From NCBI GenBank assembly GCA_015832175.1, contig WJXW01000007.1:1364001-1428000 (forward strand): a stretch of 64,000 nucleotides of DNA, written 5' to 3'. Positions 52,301 through 64,000 of this stretch are shown piece after piece. This DNA comes from Paraphaeosphaeria minitans. Lineage: Eukaryota; Ascomycota; Dothideomycetes; Pleosporales; Didymosphaeriaceae. A model generated the notes under the pieces. That model saw only the letters and a program-made list of their open reading frames with translations, did not search any database and was not told the origin of the DNA. Made by a program: the position numbers and the translations under genes. The stretch's first letter is position 1, and each line of letters starts with the position of its first letter.

Positions 52301-54540
52301 TAATATTTTCTTTATACCCTAGTTAATCTGTGGGTTGTGTATTATTAACTAAGGTAATTCTAAGACTAACTTATACTTAGATCCTAGTAAAACATCTAAA
52401 GTAAGTTCCTCTCTATGTCCTTAGACTGTTATTGTGGTAGTAACCTCCTAGTATATTTAAGGTGTCTTAGGCATTAGGGATCTATTTGCGATATAGACAA
52501 TATAGAGTACTTTTTTCTCTAATATTATAAGTCCTGCTTATCTTACTGTCTAATAAGATATAAAGTTCTTTCCTACTCCTAAGTCTATAAGAGCTTAAGC
52601 CTATATTTCTTTAAGCTATACTAGTAGCTTAACTAATACTGTGCTTACTATAGCATTTAATTTAATAAAGGCGTTTTCTTGTCTAAGTTTAGGCCTAAAA
52701 AAGACATCTATTTATATAGGTTATAGTTAAGTTCTAGTGCCTAGTATACGTTTCTAAGTATCTGCTTCTGTTATTATTCTTAAGTATATAGCTTATGTAG
52801 ATTATCTTCTTCTTCTTCTTTCTGCGAGGATGTTCTTTTATTTTTTCTCCTACAGTCTTTACTATTCCTATATACTAGTTAAATTAGTAGCTCTGTTGTT
52901 ACTTCTTACGTAGGGTAGTTTGTAAAGCTATCTAAATATTTGGCCATGTAGTAGTATTTGTAGTCTTAGTTTAGACACGTGTACTAGTATAGTTGCATAT
53001 AGTCTTTATTAATAAGTATATTATAGTATTTATTGCCTTTTAGCGTGAGGTAAGGAAAGTATTTTACTTATTATTTATCCTAGAGGTGTTCGTCGCAAGC
53101 TGTAATAGGGTAGTCTATTTATATCTATCTATAGCGTAGTTTCCTTCTAGGTTATTTCTTGTTTTCCTCTTTCTCTATCTTGTGTTATATGTATATTGGT
53201 TCTTTGCAGTGCGTCTATATATAGAATTAGTGTATAGGATTTTAGTAGTCTAGGTAGTACTTTAGTACATAGTCTAACTTCTTATTTTTATAGGGTTGCA
53301 TTCCTTTTAGTGCCTAGTAGGGTTCTATGTAGTCCTAAACATTTAGTTTGTACTTAGGTAACATAGGGTTGTCTTCTTCCCGCCTACTTTATGGGTAAGG
53401 AGTAGGAGATTTTAGTATCTCTTCTACGTCTTCTACGTTGTAGTATACGTTAGAGTTATCTTCTAGATCTTTATATAGTTATAAGTTAGGTAAATCTAAT
53501 CACTTACTTTACTCTAGTGTAACATGTTAGTAACTAAATAGCGTTGTAATAACTTCCTATTCCTTATTAGGTTCTTAGTCCTTAATAGTTAGTATATTTA
53601 ACTTAGTTTAATAGACTTTATTCTTTAATCTACAGTTTCTAGCTATATGGCCTAGTTTGCTATATGTAAAGCATTTATAGGTCTTAGTTATTAATTATTA
53701 ACTTCTATTAGAGACGCGTTTATTAGGCTGCTTAGGGCCTATTCTTCCTCTTTTTCCTTTGCCTAAGTAGTTAAACTAGATATCTTCTATTAGTTTATAT
53801 CTCTAGTAGTTCCTTAGCTATTACTTTTAGATAATTCTAACAGGATTCTTATAAACTATTTTTACTAGTTGTCTAAAGCTTATTACCCTAGGGTTTTAGT
53901 AGAGCTCCTATTATAGTGAAAACTATTCTTTATTAATTCTAATAGTTTCTTTGTATAGTTTTTTAAGGTTAGCAATTTGTGCACTACTACGTAAGAGTTT
54001 CTTACGTAGTTTCTATTTAAGTTCTTATTTATATATATCCTAAAGAGATTTATTATCCTAGTTAAGTTACATAGTGTATCTACAGAACTTAGCTATATAC
54101 TTAGTTACTAATTATTTCTAAGTTATAGTCTAAATTTTTACTTTTGCAATAGAGTCCTTATTAGCAATCCTAAAGAGTTACTTAAGGCATTTTTTAAAGT
54201 TATTATAATCTTTAATAATGTTAACTGCATTAGCGTGCTTATTTGCGTAATTATCGTTATTATTATTGTAGTCTATTCCTAGGTACTTTTTAAAGTAGGG
54301 ATAAATCTATAATCCTACATCTCCTCGTATATATATTACTGCGAAGATAACCTTCTTTTTGTCTTTAAGGGGTTTGTCTAAGTTAAAGAAGTAGAGGTCT
54401 AACTAGAGAATTTAGATATTAGTTTAAGATTATTTACTAAAGTAGAGATTAGGTTTATACGCCTTACTACTATCCTTTATAGGAGTAATCTTAGCGGCAC
54501 CTAAAGCTGTAAAAGAGGTAGGAGTTCGTAAAGTACTTAT
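49340..54540 (-). pseudogene. G1 gag-pol, RIP-broken
   Basis: Same domain order as G3 on the minus strand: gag with zinc knuckle near 53,650, protease about 52,350-52,650, RT catalytic segment about 51,515-51,555, RNase H about 50,820-51,170, integrase about 49,800-50,700, chromodomain about 49,370-49,530. A 104-codon plus-strand ORF at 51342-51656 is only a shadow of the RT. Confidence 0.8.
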
Positions 54541-54557
54541 ATTAAGGGTGTTTAAGA

Positions 54558-54968
54558 TATTAAATCTAAGAGGGTAGCTAGTCCTAAAGGGTTAAAGTTA
54601 GTTCTTAGGCAGGAGTACTTATAGAAGGTAGAAGGTCTTGTTAATATAATAGTATCCTGCGAAGTGTAATAAGTTAATAATTTAGTCTACTAGAATCTAA
54701 ATAATAAATTAATAAATAGATTAAATATAAGTATAGAGAGCCTATCCTTGCGTTCCTATATACTTTAAGCGATTAGTGGACTAATCGCTCTAATTAAACT
54801 AATTAAGCACTAATTAGTTACTTAGTATGTTAAGTGCTTAGTCTAATTAGTTATCTTGGCGCTCTAATTACACTGATTAGATCACGTGACCTTTTGTGCC
54901 GTGTCACTTGAATAACGAATGTAGATACATATAAAGATCCTGGGAGGCCTAGCCTTCAGATCTTAACA
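54558..54968 (-). repeat. 5' LTR of G1 (type A)
   Basis: 411 bp. Its right end (54,880-54,968) keeps more G+C than its partner. Confidence 0.93.
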
Positions 54969-54973
54969 CTAAT

Positions 54974-56200
54974 ATTGTGTAGGTAGTAGGTACTCGCACG
55001 ATTAGAAAGGATTCCTAGGAAGATGTTTATATACTAGTCCTATAGTATGCCTAGCCTATAGTATAGTTCTCTAAAGACTTTTACCTTATCTACTAGGATA
55101 TTATATAGCCTACTAGTGTAGTTATTCTCTTTACTCTAAGCCTTCTAAAAGAGGATAATCTTATCTAGCTAGATATAAGCATAATCTCCTAGTTATTAAG
55201 GAGACTAAGAGTGTCTAGCCTCTTTATATAATGTAGTTTGTTAGGTAAAAGCAGTCTAGGTTTTAGGCTACTACTACTAGTGTGGCTTTATATATAGTGT
55301 TTCTGTCCTTATATGTATAGGGATAGGCCCTAGCTGTGCTCTATATATATATATTACCTATAGATAGTCTAGCTTACATTATTTGGATTATGTAAAGTAG
55401 TTTAGGTTGTGGTTATAGTATTATTATACGAAGGGTCTGTAGCTTATAGTTAAGCTATAATAGTTTAAAGAGTTTCTTTGTATAGGTGTTGTTTATTATA
55501 GTATTAGTAGTAATAAAGCCTTCTTTTGTAAGAAAAGTAATAAGCTCTCTTTTTACTATATAACTAATTTTATTAAAGGTTCTCTCCTTCTAGTTATTAA
55601 AATCTTTAGTAAAAGAAAAGATTACCTCTTTATCTTTAAGGCTGCTTACGCGATATTATATAATTATATACACTATATAAGTGTTTAGTTATTTCAGAGA
55701 AGGGGGTAGGTGGCTGTACAGATCTACTCTATCTACCTAGTACTTTTGTGCGATCTCTCCTCTTAAGGTAATAGCTTTAATATTTATTACTTCCTCTACT
55801 TATTAAAGCTATATTGCTTTATCCTTTTACTAAGGAGGTAGTATTAATTATTGCGCAACGTCCTTAGGTTATAGTTCCTCTAGGAAGTCTCCTAGTTTTA
55901 AGGCTATATTATTATTATTGTCTTTCTTAGTTGTGCGACGTATTTACATTTAGTTATTGCTAGTTTAATTATATAACTTGTTTGTGTTTAGTTGTCGCTA
56001 GTTTAATTATGCGACGTGTTTTTTAGGGTTATAAAGGGGTTCACTATCTTCTTTCTTTTTTGTAGAATAGCTTAGACTAGATTGTGCGACTCTTTATAGA
56101 TATATATACTTTGTTTCTGCTTATTATATAATCTAAAATTCGATCTCTAGTAAAGGTGATAATATAGAGCCTACGCATTTAGCTTATAAGGAGCTTTGTC
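54974..56200 (-). pseudogene. H interior, probable N-terminal gag part
   Basis: Resumes H after the G1 TSD. Minus-strand frames read partly through stops, but no motif is recognisable. A pair of about 39-bp repeats around GCTAGTTTAATTATGCGACG lies at 55,930-56,020. Confidence 0.4.
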
Positions 56201-56422
56201 TTTAGACCTTACTAGTTTGCAGTTAATTAGAATTAACTACTAATCAGTATAGGTTTGGCTTAATCTGTAATTAAGTATTTAAGGGTTAATAGTATACTAT
56301 TATATAAAGGGTAAGAAGTAGGTTTAATTAATTATGTCTTGTCTATTATATAAAGGGGCACTAAGGACCTTATAAAGTCTCTACCTCTTAGCGCTAACCT
56401 AAGCAGTGGGTCCTTGTGCAGG

Positions 56423-56638
56423 TGTAAGGTCTGGTTATAGGTAATAGTACTTACTTCACACTAGGAAGGATAGTAAAAAAATAACTCTAGTAATATTAAT
56501 AGAATAATACTTATCTTGTGTAGAGTTAACGCGTAGTATAGGTTTTACGCAGCTAGCTTACTTAGCACATAGACCTTCTATAAGGCCTTAGCGCTAGATA
56601 CTATAATACTATAATAATATTATAATTTACCTATTACA
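56423..56638 (-). repeat. 3' LTR of R2
   Basis: 216 bp, TGTAAGGTCTGG to CTATTACA, followed by the complement of a purine tract (GAACCTCCTTCTCT, 56639-56652). Confidence 0.93.
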
Positions 56639-56899
56639 GAACCTCCTTCTCTAGCTACAGTCCTCTACAGCATACTATAGCCTTAATAAAAACCTCACCC
56701 TATAGGAAAGGAAAAGAGTGTCTATAGAGGTGCGCGTTATATACGCAATAACAGCGTGTTATAAGTAAATAGCGCGCGTTATAAACACATTATGCGTGTT
56801 ATTTATTGTAAGGCTCCTATAACTTTTATTTACTATAGCCTTTTATAATGTAGGGCAGTAAAGCTATATAGTGTTAATATTATTTTAATCTTTATGTGC

Positions 56900-57862
56900 T
56901 CTCTACCTACATAATATATAGATAACTTATTCTTAGTATAGATAGAGCGCTTAATCTTTAAATAACCCCCTTAATTACCTAAGATGCTGTACTACCTAGT
57001 ACCTAAATATATTAAGAAGTCTAATCTCTATAATACTACTACTTTTATGTTTAGCAGAGATACTAAGCGCGTAGACTATAATATAGTGCTTATAATTTAT
57101 ATACGCTACGTGTAGAACTTAGTAAAGCTCCCTAAGGACTATACTAAAGATAATAATAAGCGCTGTAACTATTACATTAAAGGTAATTACAGAAGGTATA
57201 ACCTAGTATATCTAGAGTTACGCGTTACATATACGCTTTAGCTAATACTTATAGGTGCTAAAGGCAATAAATAGGCGCCTTAATCGCCTATACACCCTTT
57301 GTAACTACTACTATATTATAGTTATAGAGACCCTAGGCAGGTAGCGTAAAATAAATAAGCGTGTAAAAGTAGTAGGCCTAAAGCTAGCTTATTACTAAAA
57401 GTAATTTAACTTAGAGCTAGCTAACTACTAGCGTATCATAGCTTATGTTAGTATACCTATAGGTGTAGTAACCTAGGTGCCTACTACTAGCCCTTAGTAT
57501 CTAGGCTTAATCTTAGTAGAGTAGCGTTAAATTACTAATACTTTTAAACTAGTTATTCCCCTTATATAGTAGATAGTAAGTTTACACCTTTCCTACACTT
57601 AAAATGTATACTAATAACTTATTTCAGGTTAATCTAGTATCTACTTCTTACTGTAATAAGGGCAACTTAAATAATAGTAATAAAGAGAGTAGGGAGAAAG
57701 TTACTACTAGAAGTGTAGTAGGTAAGAATAGTAAGAATAGTAAAAATAATAAGGATAATAAGTAGTAGGGGCGTAGGCAGCGCGTAGTTTAGTTAGATTA
57801 CTTCTTAGAAGCTAGCTTATAGGCCTAAGATAGATACTTTTAATAAGCTATAAGTGCTTTAT
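56900..57862 (+). pseudogene. Long decayed antisense ORF of R2
   Basis: About 320 codons readable on the strand opposite pol, with TAA/TAG stops only; a possible start is ATG 56984. A cysteine cluster begins at 57,158: KRCN, then Tyr codons where Cys is expected in IKGN and RR contexts. The remainder is basic and contains GAKGN and APQSPIHPL. Both R copies keep the frame. It shares the C-x2-C-I-(K/R)-x-G-N layout with the type B ORF of G3/G4, which may mean distant kinship. Function unknown. Confidence 0.5.
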
Positions 57863-57949
57863 AAGTTATAGTGCTCTATAATAATATGCGTTATATCTAT
57901 ATTTTATATACTTTTATTATATTCTTTACCTTTTTTTTATATACGCAGC

Positions 57950-60900
57950 TGTTTTTCCTTTAAAAGTTTAAACTAGATTATCTATATTTTTAAAGTCTAA
58001 CTCTAAAATCTAAGTGTCCTAAGTCTTATTATAGCCTTTCTAGTAAAGTAGGTATTACTTTTACCCCTTTCTTATTCGCTTAGCTAGGATTTCTTCTACT
58101 TCCTAGGCTTCTCTTTCTTTAGGTATAACCTCTAGTAGCTAGGTGTTAATGTCTTCTACTCCTAGCTTTAGTTTCTATTATTTAAAAAGGGAAATATAAA
58201 ATACGTTATAAATATAATAGTGTGGTAGAAGGAGTAAGTAGTATACCTATATTCTAACTATATCCTGCACTTAGAAGGGCCTAATAAATTTTCTTAATAG
58301 CTTCTTACTTAGTTGTTAAAGTATAAATATGTTCTTTATACTAAGTAGGACTAAGTCGCCTCTCTAGAATAACTCTTACTTATGCTTCTTATTATAGTAC
58401 TAGCTCTAATACTCTTATACTAAGTGTAGGTGCTCTATAAGTAATACGCGTATACTATGTATACGTTTTACTTTTTTAACTATATCTAGTAGCTCCCCCT
58501 CTAGCCTACTATCTATAAGAGGCGTAGTAAGGATAGGGTGCTTACTATATACTACATAGAAAGGCGTTATTTTTATTAAATTGTAGATAGAGTTATTGTA
58601 TACAAATTAAGCTATTAGGAGCAGTTTAACCTAGTTTCTTTATAGAGGTGTAATAAATATACAAAGGTATTATTTAAGCGTCTAATTCTAGCGCTCTATT
58701 TACCTATTTATTTAAGAATAGAAAGTAGTGCTAAGCCTACGCTTTACCTATAGTTAGTAGCATATTTCTACCTAAAAAGCGGAGGTAAAAGTAAAGCCCC
58801 TATTAGATATAATACCTTTCTAAATACTAAACTTTAAGATAACCTCTTAGAAGTAGGCCTCTATAAATTCCTTTATATCCTATATTTTCTGTGTAGGGAT
58901 ATAGATAGCCATCTTAGAGAAGTAGTATATAATTATAAAAATTATATTAAAAGCGCAGCTGCCTTAATTCTTTACTAGTAAGAATCTAGTTATAAAGTCT
59001 AGTAAGACTTCCTTAAAGATATCCTTTAGCGTTAGAAGAGGTAATAGCTGGCTATACTTACTATACCTTAGAGCCTTACTTCTTTAGTAAATAGTATAAG
59101 TCCTTACGTACTTCTAAACATCTTAACCTATAAGAGGCTAATAGTAGGTCCTTTTAATAGCCTTAAGCGTTCTATATACACTAAAGTGGCCTACTATGGG
59201 CGTATTATAGTGCTAGAATAAAATCTCTTACCTAATTACTAGTTTATCTAGGATATATAATCTGCTATTATACCTTAGGACTTCTATTTTATTAAGGCGC
59301 TATACTTACACTTTACTACTACTTTAAGTGCTTCTCTTACGCCTTAAGCTAGTAATATACTTAATAGCAAAAGTGTTCCTTTGCTAAAGCTGCTAAATTT
59401 TAGTAATAAGGTTAGACTCTTTTATTATAGGTTTACTACTAACTAATACTCTAGCTAGTAAGCGTGGTACATATAGTGTACACACTATAGCACTAGTAGT
59501 AGGAACCCTTATAGCTCTATAAATGTTAGTAATATGTGTCTTATATATACCTAATAAGCTTAGCTTATTTATAAATCTACTTACTCTACTATACTTAGTC
59601 CTCTATAGTATTTTGTTCTATAGGGTAGGTAATAAATAGGTTAGCAATAGGTTCCTTTATGCGTAATCTGCCCTTCTTAATAGTCTATTTACTAGGTTTA
59701 TTTTCCTTAGGCGGTGTTTTACTTTAAAATTAAAAGCTACTAGGTACATCGCCTATTATACTTATTATAGGTTTAGCTTCTATATAGCGCGTATACTGCG
59801 TAAGTTATTATAGTTACTTAGCACTTAAATTATGTGCTGCGTGCTATCTAGATAATATCTCCATTACTTAAAGTAGTAGACAATAGTAAAGAGCTTAAGG
59901 TTATATACCTTATAATTTAGCTCTACTACTTAAAGTTTTTTTAACACAAAAGTAACTAGGTGCTACTTCTAGTCCTTAAACAGCTACAAAAGGATACTAT
60001 ATATTATAAAAGTAAATATGTTAGTCTCTAATTAGATTAGTAGCGTAGGGTTAAAGTGGCGTAGAATAGGCGCACTTAAAAAGCGCGTTTTAAATATTTT
60101 AAAAGTATTATTAGCTTTTACTAACTATAAGAACACTTAGTTCTTCTTAAGTAGGTCTAAGAAAGGAGCGGTTTCCTATATATATACTTTAATAAATCGC
60201 CTAGAAAAGTTTATAAAGTCTAGAAATAACTAGAGCTCTTAAATACTAGTTAGCTACAGTTATTTTGTAATAGTTACTATACGCGTAGAATTAGCGTAGA
60301 TTCCTTATATAGTTATAATAAAACTAAGGAAGTAGACTTCGCCTAAAGTAAATATGCACTTAGTTAAATTAATAAAAAATTTAGCGTTACGTAGTAATTT
60401 AAGCACAGCATAGATAGCGCGCTAATAAAGCGTAAGATTCTTATTATAGGTATAGATAAGTATATTATCTAGGTATATAATATATATGTGATCTAGGTGT
60501 AGTGCTAGTGCCTTATTAATATATGCCTAGAAGCTTATAGGGGCATTCGTTAAGCTAAATAGTATTACTAAGTATTTAAAGTGGCTGTAGCAAGTTTAGA
60601 ATATAGTTTTCTACTTATCTCCTACCTAGATCTAAATTCTATAGTAGGTGTTACAAAGATTAAGGGTTGTATAGTAGTATACGCCTAATAGGCGGTTAAG
60701 CGTCTCTCTAACTAAAGGTAGTAGGCAATAATTCTTAATAGTAATCGCGTTAAGGCCCTAATAATCTTTATAAAGCTATAATGTGCTATCTTTTTTAGAG
60801 GCGAATAGAATTAGTGCTCTAGCTAGGCTAGTGCTATACCTAATCTATCCCTTTTTTAAGGCATCTTCTAGATACTTCTAAAGTACCTTAAGCTCCTACT

Positions 60901-62600
60901 CTAAGAGATTATAGAGTAGTCTATAAGGAGGTTCCTTTCTCTCTATAATAGGGATAGTATAATTAGACTCCTTAAAATTTAGTAGGGTAGACGCTGCTTT
61001 TTTATTAAATATATTACTATATTCGCGTAATATATTAGGAATGCGTAGTACCTATACTACGTACACTTTATTAATGCGCGCTAGGTGCTCTAAGCTTATA
61101 CTAGTTATTTATAAGACCTCTAGAAGAAACAAATCTAAGCTAGTATACTCTATATTAATTTTAAAGTCCCTTATAGTAATAAGCTATATTAAAGCTATAG
61201 TATAGCCCTAGCGCTATATTTTTAAGCTGTAATTAAGGTAGATATTACTTTCTTATAGGAAGGGGTTACTAAGTAAGAGAGGGATCCTTTCCTTATTAAT
61301 ACTATAAATAGTAGTCTTTGTCCTATGCTCTACCCCTATATTATCTGTAATACGCACCTAGAGCGTATAGGCAGCGTAGGTGCTTTGCCTTTAGGCCCTA
61401 ATCTATTCTAGTTTAGGGAGCTTAGCCCCTTTAATAGGCTTTAGATTTATTTTAATAGTAATAATTTAGCTAACTAGGCTAATATTAGCCTATAGGTTAA
61501 GAATTATTTAGAGTTCCCTTTCTAAGTATATATCTCTAGCTGCACTACACGTGCGCTTTAGATCTAGTAAGATATAAATTAGTAGGCGCCTTCCTATATC
61601 TAGGTTGTAGGTAAGGCTTAGCCTTTTCCTACATAGTTTACTTATATAGGAATCTAGTTAGGATTACTACCTCTGTATTTATTAGTATAGTAGCTAGTTT
61701 TATAGCACTTATAGTAGGTGACACTTTTCTTATTTTAGGTCTTACTATTACCTTTAAGTATTTAGCAGTTTAGTGTAGTATCCTTAGATTTCTTTAATAT
61801 ATAACATGGGCTTAACTCCTATGTTATAAGTGTATAGCGTAGGTTTTGCTTAAGCATAGAGCCTAAAGCGATAAGGTCTTCCCTAGTTATAGGCACCTAA
61901 TAGTAGTTAGTAATAGCCCTCTATAGCTTAGGTTTAAGCTTAGAGAAGAGGTGCTATACCCTTTACTCTTTAGTGTAAGGTATAAGTTAATTTTTAAGGA
62001 CATTAAAATAGGTTATAAAAGAGTAAATAGTTTAGTCTTTTTACTATATTACCTAAGTATACGCTGTAGCTACTTCTAGGCTATAATTTACTAGGTCTAA
62101 AAGTAAGTTAAGTATATACTACTTAAAGTACTTCTAGATAGGTGTTTCTCCTTTAGCTTTAAAGGTGCGCTTATAGTGTATATACTATAGTTCTTTTAGG
62201 TTGCCTATAAGGTACTATACTATTTAGATAACTTTATTTCTATTCTATATAAATTCTTATAGTAAAAGGCGAAAGGCCACCTTATAAAAATAGAAGAATT
62301 TATAATACTTTTTAAAGTTCTTACTTTTATATTTAGTAGGGTCCTTAGGTTAAAGTGTACGCTTAATGTATATTACTATATACGCTATAGGCGCGTCTTA
62401 CTTATATATATTAGTAGATAGAATTTTAATATTCTTAGTAGTAGCTACTACGCTAGGGGTTTAGCTTATACTTTTAAGTTAGGAGATTTTATTTTCTAAG
62501 GTATAAAGTTACTATATAGCGTGAAACTTATTGCGCTTTTTTTTAGTAACTAGAATACGCTACTTAAGTGTTAAAGGTAGACTTAAATTACGCGTTACTA
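57950..62600 (-). pseudogene. R2 gag-pol, RIP-broken
   Basis: Minus strand, right to left: gag about 61,600-62,500 with zinc knuckle near 61,690, RT about 60,130-60,830 with the catalytic motif near 60,450-60,485, RNase H about 59,700-60,000, integrase about 58,580-59,330, chromodomain about 57,990-58,110. This matches R1 segment by segment without the Copia1 interruption. Confidence 0.8.
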
Positions 62601-62730
62601 GCTCTCTTTCTATATACTAGATAAAAGGGTCTTTACTGCCTTTAGGGGCTTTAGGTAAAGTCTACCCCTTACTAGTAGCTTATATAACTCTAGGAGCTAT
62701 CCTTAGACTGTTGTAGATAAAGTATTATTA

Positions 62731-62946
62731 TATAAAGTCTAGTTATAGGCAATAGTACTTGCTTTACACTAGGAAGGATAGTAAAAGGATAACTCTAGTA
62801 ATATTAATAGAATAATACTTGTCTTATGTAGAGTTAACGCGCAGTATAGGTTTTGCGCAGCTAGCTTGCTTAGCGCACAGACCCTCTATAAGGCCTTGGC
62901 GCAAGATACTACAACACCACAATAATATCGTGATCTACCCGTTACA
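62731..62946 (-). repeat. 5' LTR of R2
   Basis: 216 bp, TATAAAGTCTAG to CCGTTACA; the right end is the least RIP-altered R LTR edge in the window. Confidence 0.93.
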
Positions 62947-63088
62947 GCAGGTCCTTATAGGTAGGTAGGGCTTTATAAAGTCTCTGCCTCTTAGCGCTAA
63001 CCTAAGTAGTGGGTCCTTATGCGAGTCCCCATAGGTAGGCAGGCCCCTATTTTACTTAGTGCTATTTGTACGATAAACTGTACAGACA

Positions 63089-64000
63089 TATATATCCTTT
63101 CTTAAGATTTGTCTTAATAAAATTACGTTCCTTAAGGAGTTTTTCTCCTATCTTACTATATAGTAGTCTAAAGGGTGGCGTTTTCCCTTCTTTTAGGTCT
63201 ATTGTAAAATCCTAGGGTTAATATTCTAGTAGGTTTGCTTTTCCTTCTTTCTCTATAAATATGTATGTCTATTTCCTGTACTCTCTTAGTAAGGTAAGGG
63301 GTGTACTATTATTCTTCTTTTTACGCTTCTTAATCTAGTGGTTCCTACTAGCGTCTACTAAGGTGTATTTCTATTTTTTAACTATCTATTGCAGTATTAT
63401 ATTATTAATAACTCCCTTATCTACTATTATTTTTAGTTAATACGTAGGCTTTGCTTATAATACACAATTATAGCGTTTAAATAATATTTCCTTTATACCC
63501 TAGTTAATCTGTAGGTCGTGTATTATTAACTAAGGTAATCCTAAGACTAACTTATACTTAGATCCTATTAAGACATTTAGGGTAAGTTCCTCTCTATGTT
63601 TTTAGACTACTATTATAGTAGTGACTTCTTAGTATATTTAAGGTGTCTTAGGTATTAGGGATTTATTCGCGATATAGATAATATAGGGCACCCCTTTCTC
63701 TAATATTATAAGTTGTACTTATCTTGCTGTCTAATAAGATATAAAGTTCCTTTCTATTCCTAAGTCTATAAGAGCTTAAGCCTATATTTCTTTAAGCTGT
63801 ACTAGTAGCTTCACTAATACTATGCTTACTATAGTATTTAATTTAATAAAGGCGTTTTCTTATCTAAGTTTAGGCCTAAAAAAGACATCTATTTATATAG
63901 ATTGTAATTAAGTTTAGGTGCCTAGTATGTGTTTCTAAGTATCTGCTTTTATTATTATTCTTAAGTACGTGGCTTATGTAGATTATCTTCTTCTTTTTAT
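63089..64000 (-). pseudogene. G0 pol fragment: RT start, protease
   Basis: Last visible part of G0 after H, aligning with 51,900-52,820 of G1 and 34,970-35,880 of G3. In translation order it holds protease then the RT N-terminus. Cut by the window edge. Confidence 0.72.

Larger units (their letters stand above)
48258..54968 (-). mobile_element. G1: Ty3/gypsy chromovirus with type A LTRs
   Basis: 6,711 bp, LTRs 48258-48668 and 54558-54968 (411 bp each), TSD CTAAT (48253-48257, 54969-54973). Inserted in the interior of H. Same family as G0. Confidence 0.95.
56423..62946 (-). mobile_element. R2: Ty3/gypsy chromovirus, complete but RIP-dead
   Basis: 6,524 bp, LTRs 56423-56638 and 62731-62946 (216 bp each), TSD GCAGG (56418-56422, 62947-62951). 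Same family as R1, opposite orientation. Confidence 0.95.
46804..63088 (-). mobile_element. H: short gag-bearing LTR element without visible pol, interrupted by G1 and R2
   Basis: Bounded by LTRs starting TATAGGTTTGGC and ending GACA, TSD TATAT (46799-46803, 63089-63093). Own sequence is only about 3.0 kb: left LTR 312 bp, interior about 2.4 kb (47116-48257 and 54974-56247), and right LTR 320 bp when R2 is removed. A Gag-like minus-strand frame fills the left interior; no RT, integrase or RNase H motif is seen, so H was probably mobilised by another element. Confidence 0.85.
56248..63088 (-). repeat. Right (5') LTR of H, split by R2
   Basis: 56248-56422 and 62952-63088 join across the R2 TSD GCAGG into one LTR homologous to 46804-47115. 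Confidence 0.88.
8437..64000 (-). mobile_element. G0: Ty3/gypsy chromovirus, host of four insertions, truncated by window
   Basis: The outermost element. Its minus-oriented sequence reads on in order through 8437-10572, 24472-25416, 39486-39762, 46496-46803 and 63089-64000, about 4.6 kb of an expected 6.7 kb. Each gap is filled by another retrotransposon flanked by a TSD of G0 sequence (GTTTT, CCAGT, CTAGT, TATAT). Alignment by eye to G1, G3 and G4 gives the order chromodomain, integrase, RNase H, reverse transcriptase, protease from left to right. All frames are broken. Its 5' LTR lies outside. Confidence 0.9.

Noticed and set aside
8437..64000. Centromere or subtelomere as explanation for the AT-rich block
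   Set aside because: The size and composition would fit, but no telomeric repeat or centromere-specific array is visible, and nested RIPped elements alone explain the block. Not decidable from sequence.
8304..64000. tRNA or rRNA genes in the AT-rich block
   Set aside because: No cloverleaf or rRNA-like segment was found; the only tRNA-like match is the copia primer site.

Overview
The window looks like a filamentous ascomycete chromosome, probably Dothideomycetes/Pleosporales-like; the clade is inferred from gene structure and repeat style and no marker proves it. It has two compartments. Positions 1 to about 8,100 are ordinary gene-bearing DNA of balanced base composition. The genes have short introns (46-71 nt, one of 184 nt) with GTAAGT-like donors and CTAAC-like branch sites. 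From about 8,100 to the right edge the DNA is AT-rich, nearly empty of intact ORFs, and built entirely of LTR retrotransposons. Their reading frames are broken almost only by TAA and TAG, the signature of repeat-induced point mutation (RIP, CpA to TpA).

Gene compartment, left to right: a phenol-2-monooxygenase-type FAD hydroxylase on the minus strand, seven exons including 12-nt and 27-nt microexons, its 3' end cut by the window edge; a 1.5-kb divergent intergenic region with one short unassigned ORF; the monopolin subunit Pcs1/Csm1 on the plus strand, three exons; ATP synthase subunit k (Atp19, 68 aa) on the minus strand, two exons; and MTP18/MTFP1-type mitochondrial fission process protein on the plus strand, three exons, one intron GC-AG. 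Atp19 and MTP18 share a 322-bp head-to-head promoter region.

Repeat compartment: LTR boundaries and 5-bp target-site duplications (TSDs) resolve a nested stack. A partial R-family LTR (R0) was hit by a Ty3/gypsy chromovirus, G0 (8437 to beyond 64000, minus). G0 received four insertions. (1) R1, a second chromovirus family (10573-24471, plus, TSD GTTTT), split by Copia1 (14915-22285, minus, TSD ATTTA). (2) Copia2 (25417-39485, minus, TSD CCAGT), split by G3 (31331-38071, minus, TSD TTCTT). (3) G4 (39763-46495, plus, TSD CTAGT). (4) H, a gag-bearing element without visible pol (46804-63088, minus, TSD TATAT). H is split in its interior by G1 (48258-54968, minus, TSD CTAAT) and in its right LTR by R2 (56423-62946, minus, TSD GCAGG). 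G0 reads on in order through the gaps between these insertions.

The most interesting signal is an extra decayed ORF between the 3' end of pol and the 3' LTR, on the strand opposite gag-pol. It occurs in both gypsy families and in the copia family. In the gypsy elements it carries a cysteine cluster (followed by a coiled-coil-like stretch in the G family); in copia it contains in-frame 48-bp repeats. Within the G family, two unrelated versions of this ORF travel with two different U3 regions while gag-pol is shared, suggesting exchange of a 3' module. Domain calls are read by eye from decayed frames; edges marked 'about' are approximate.
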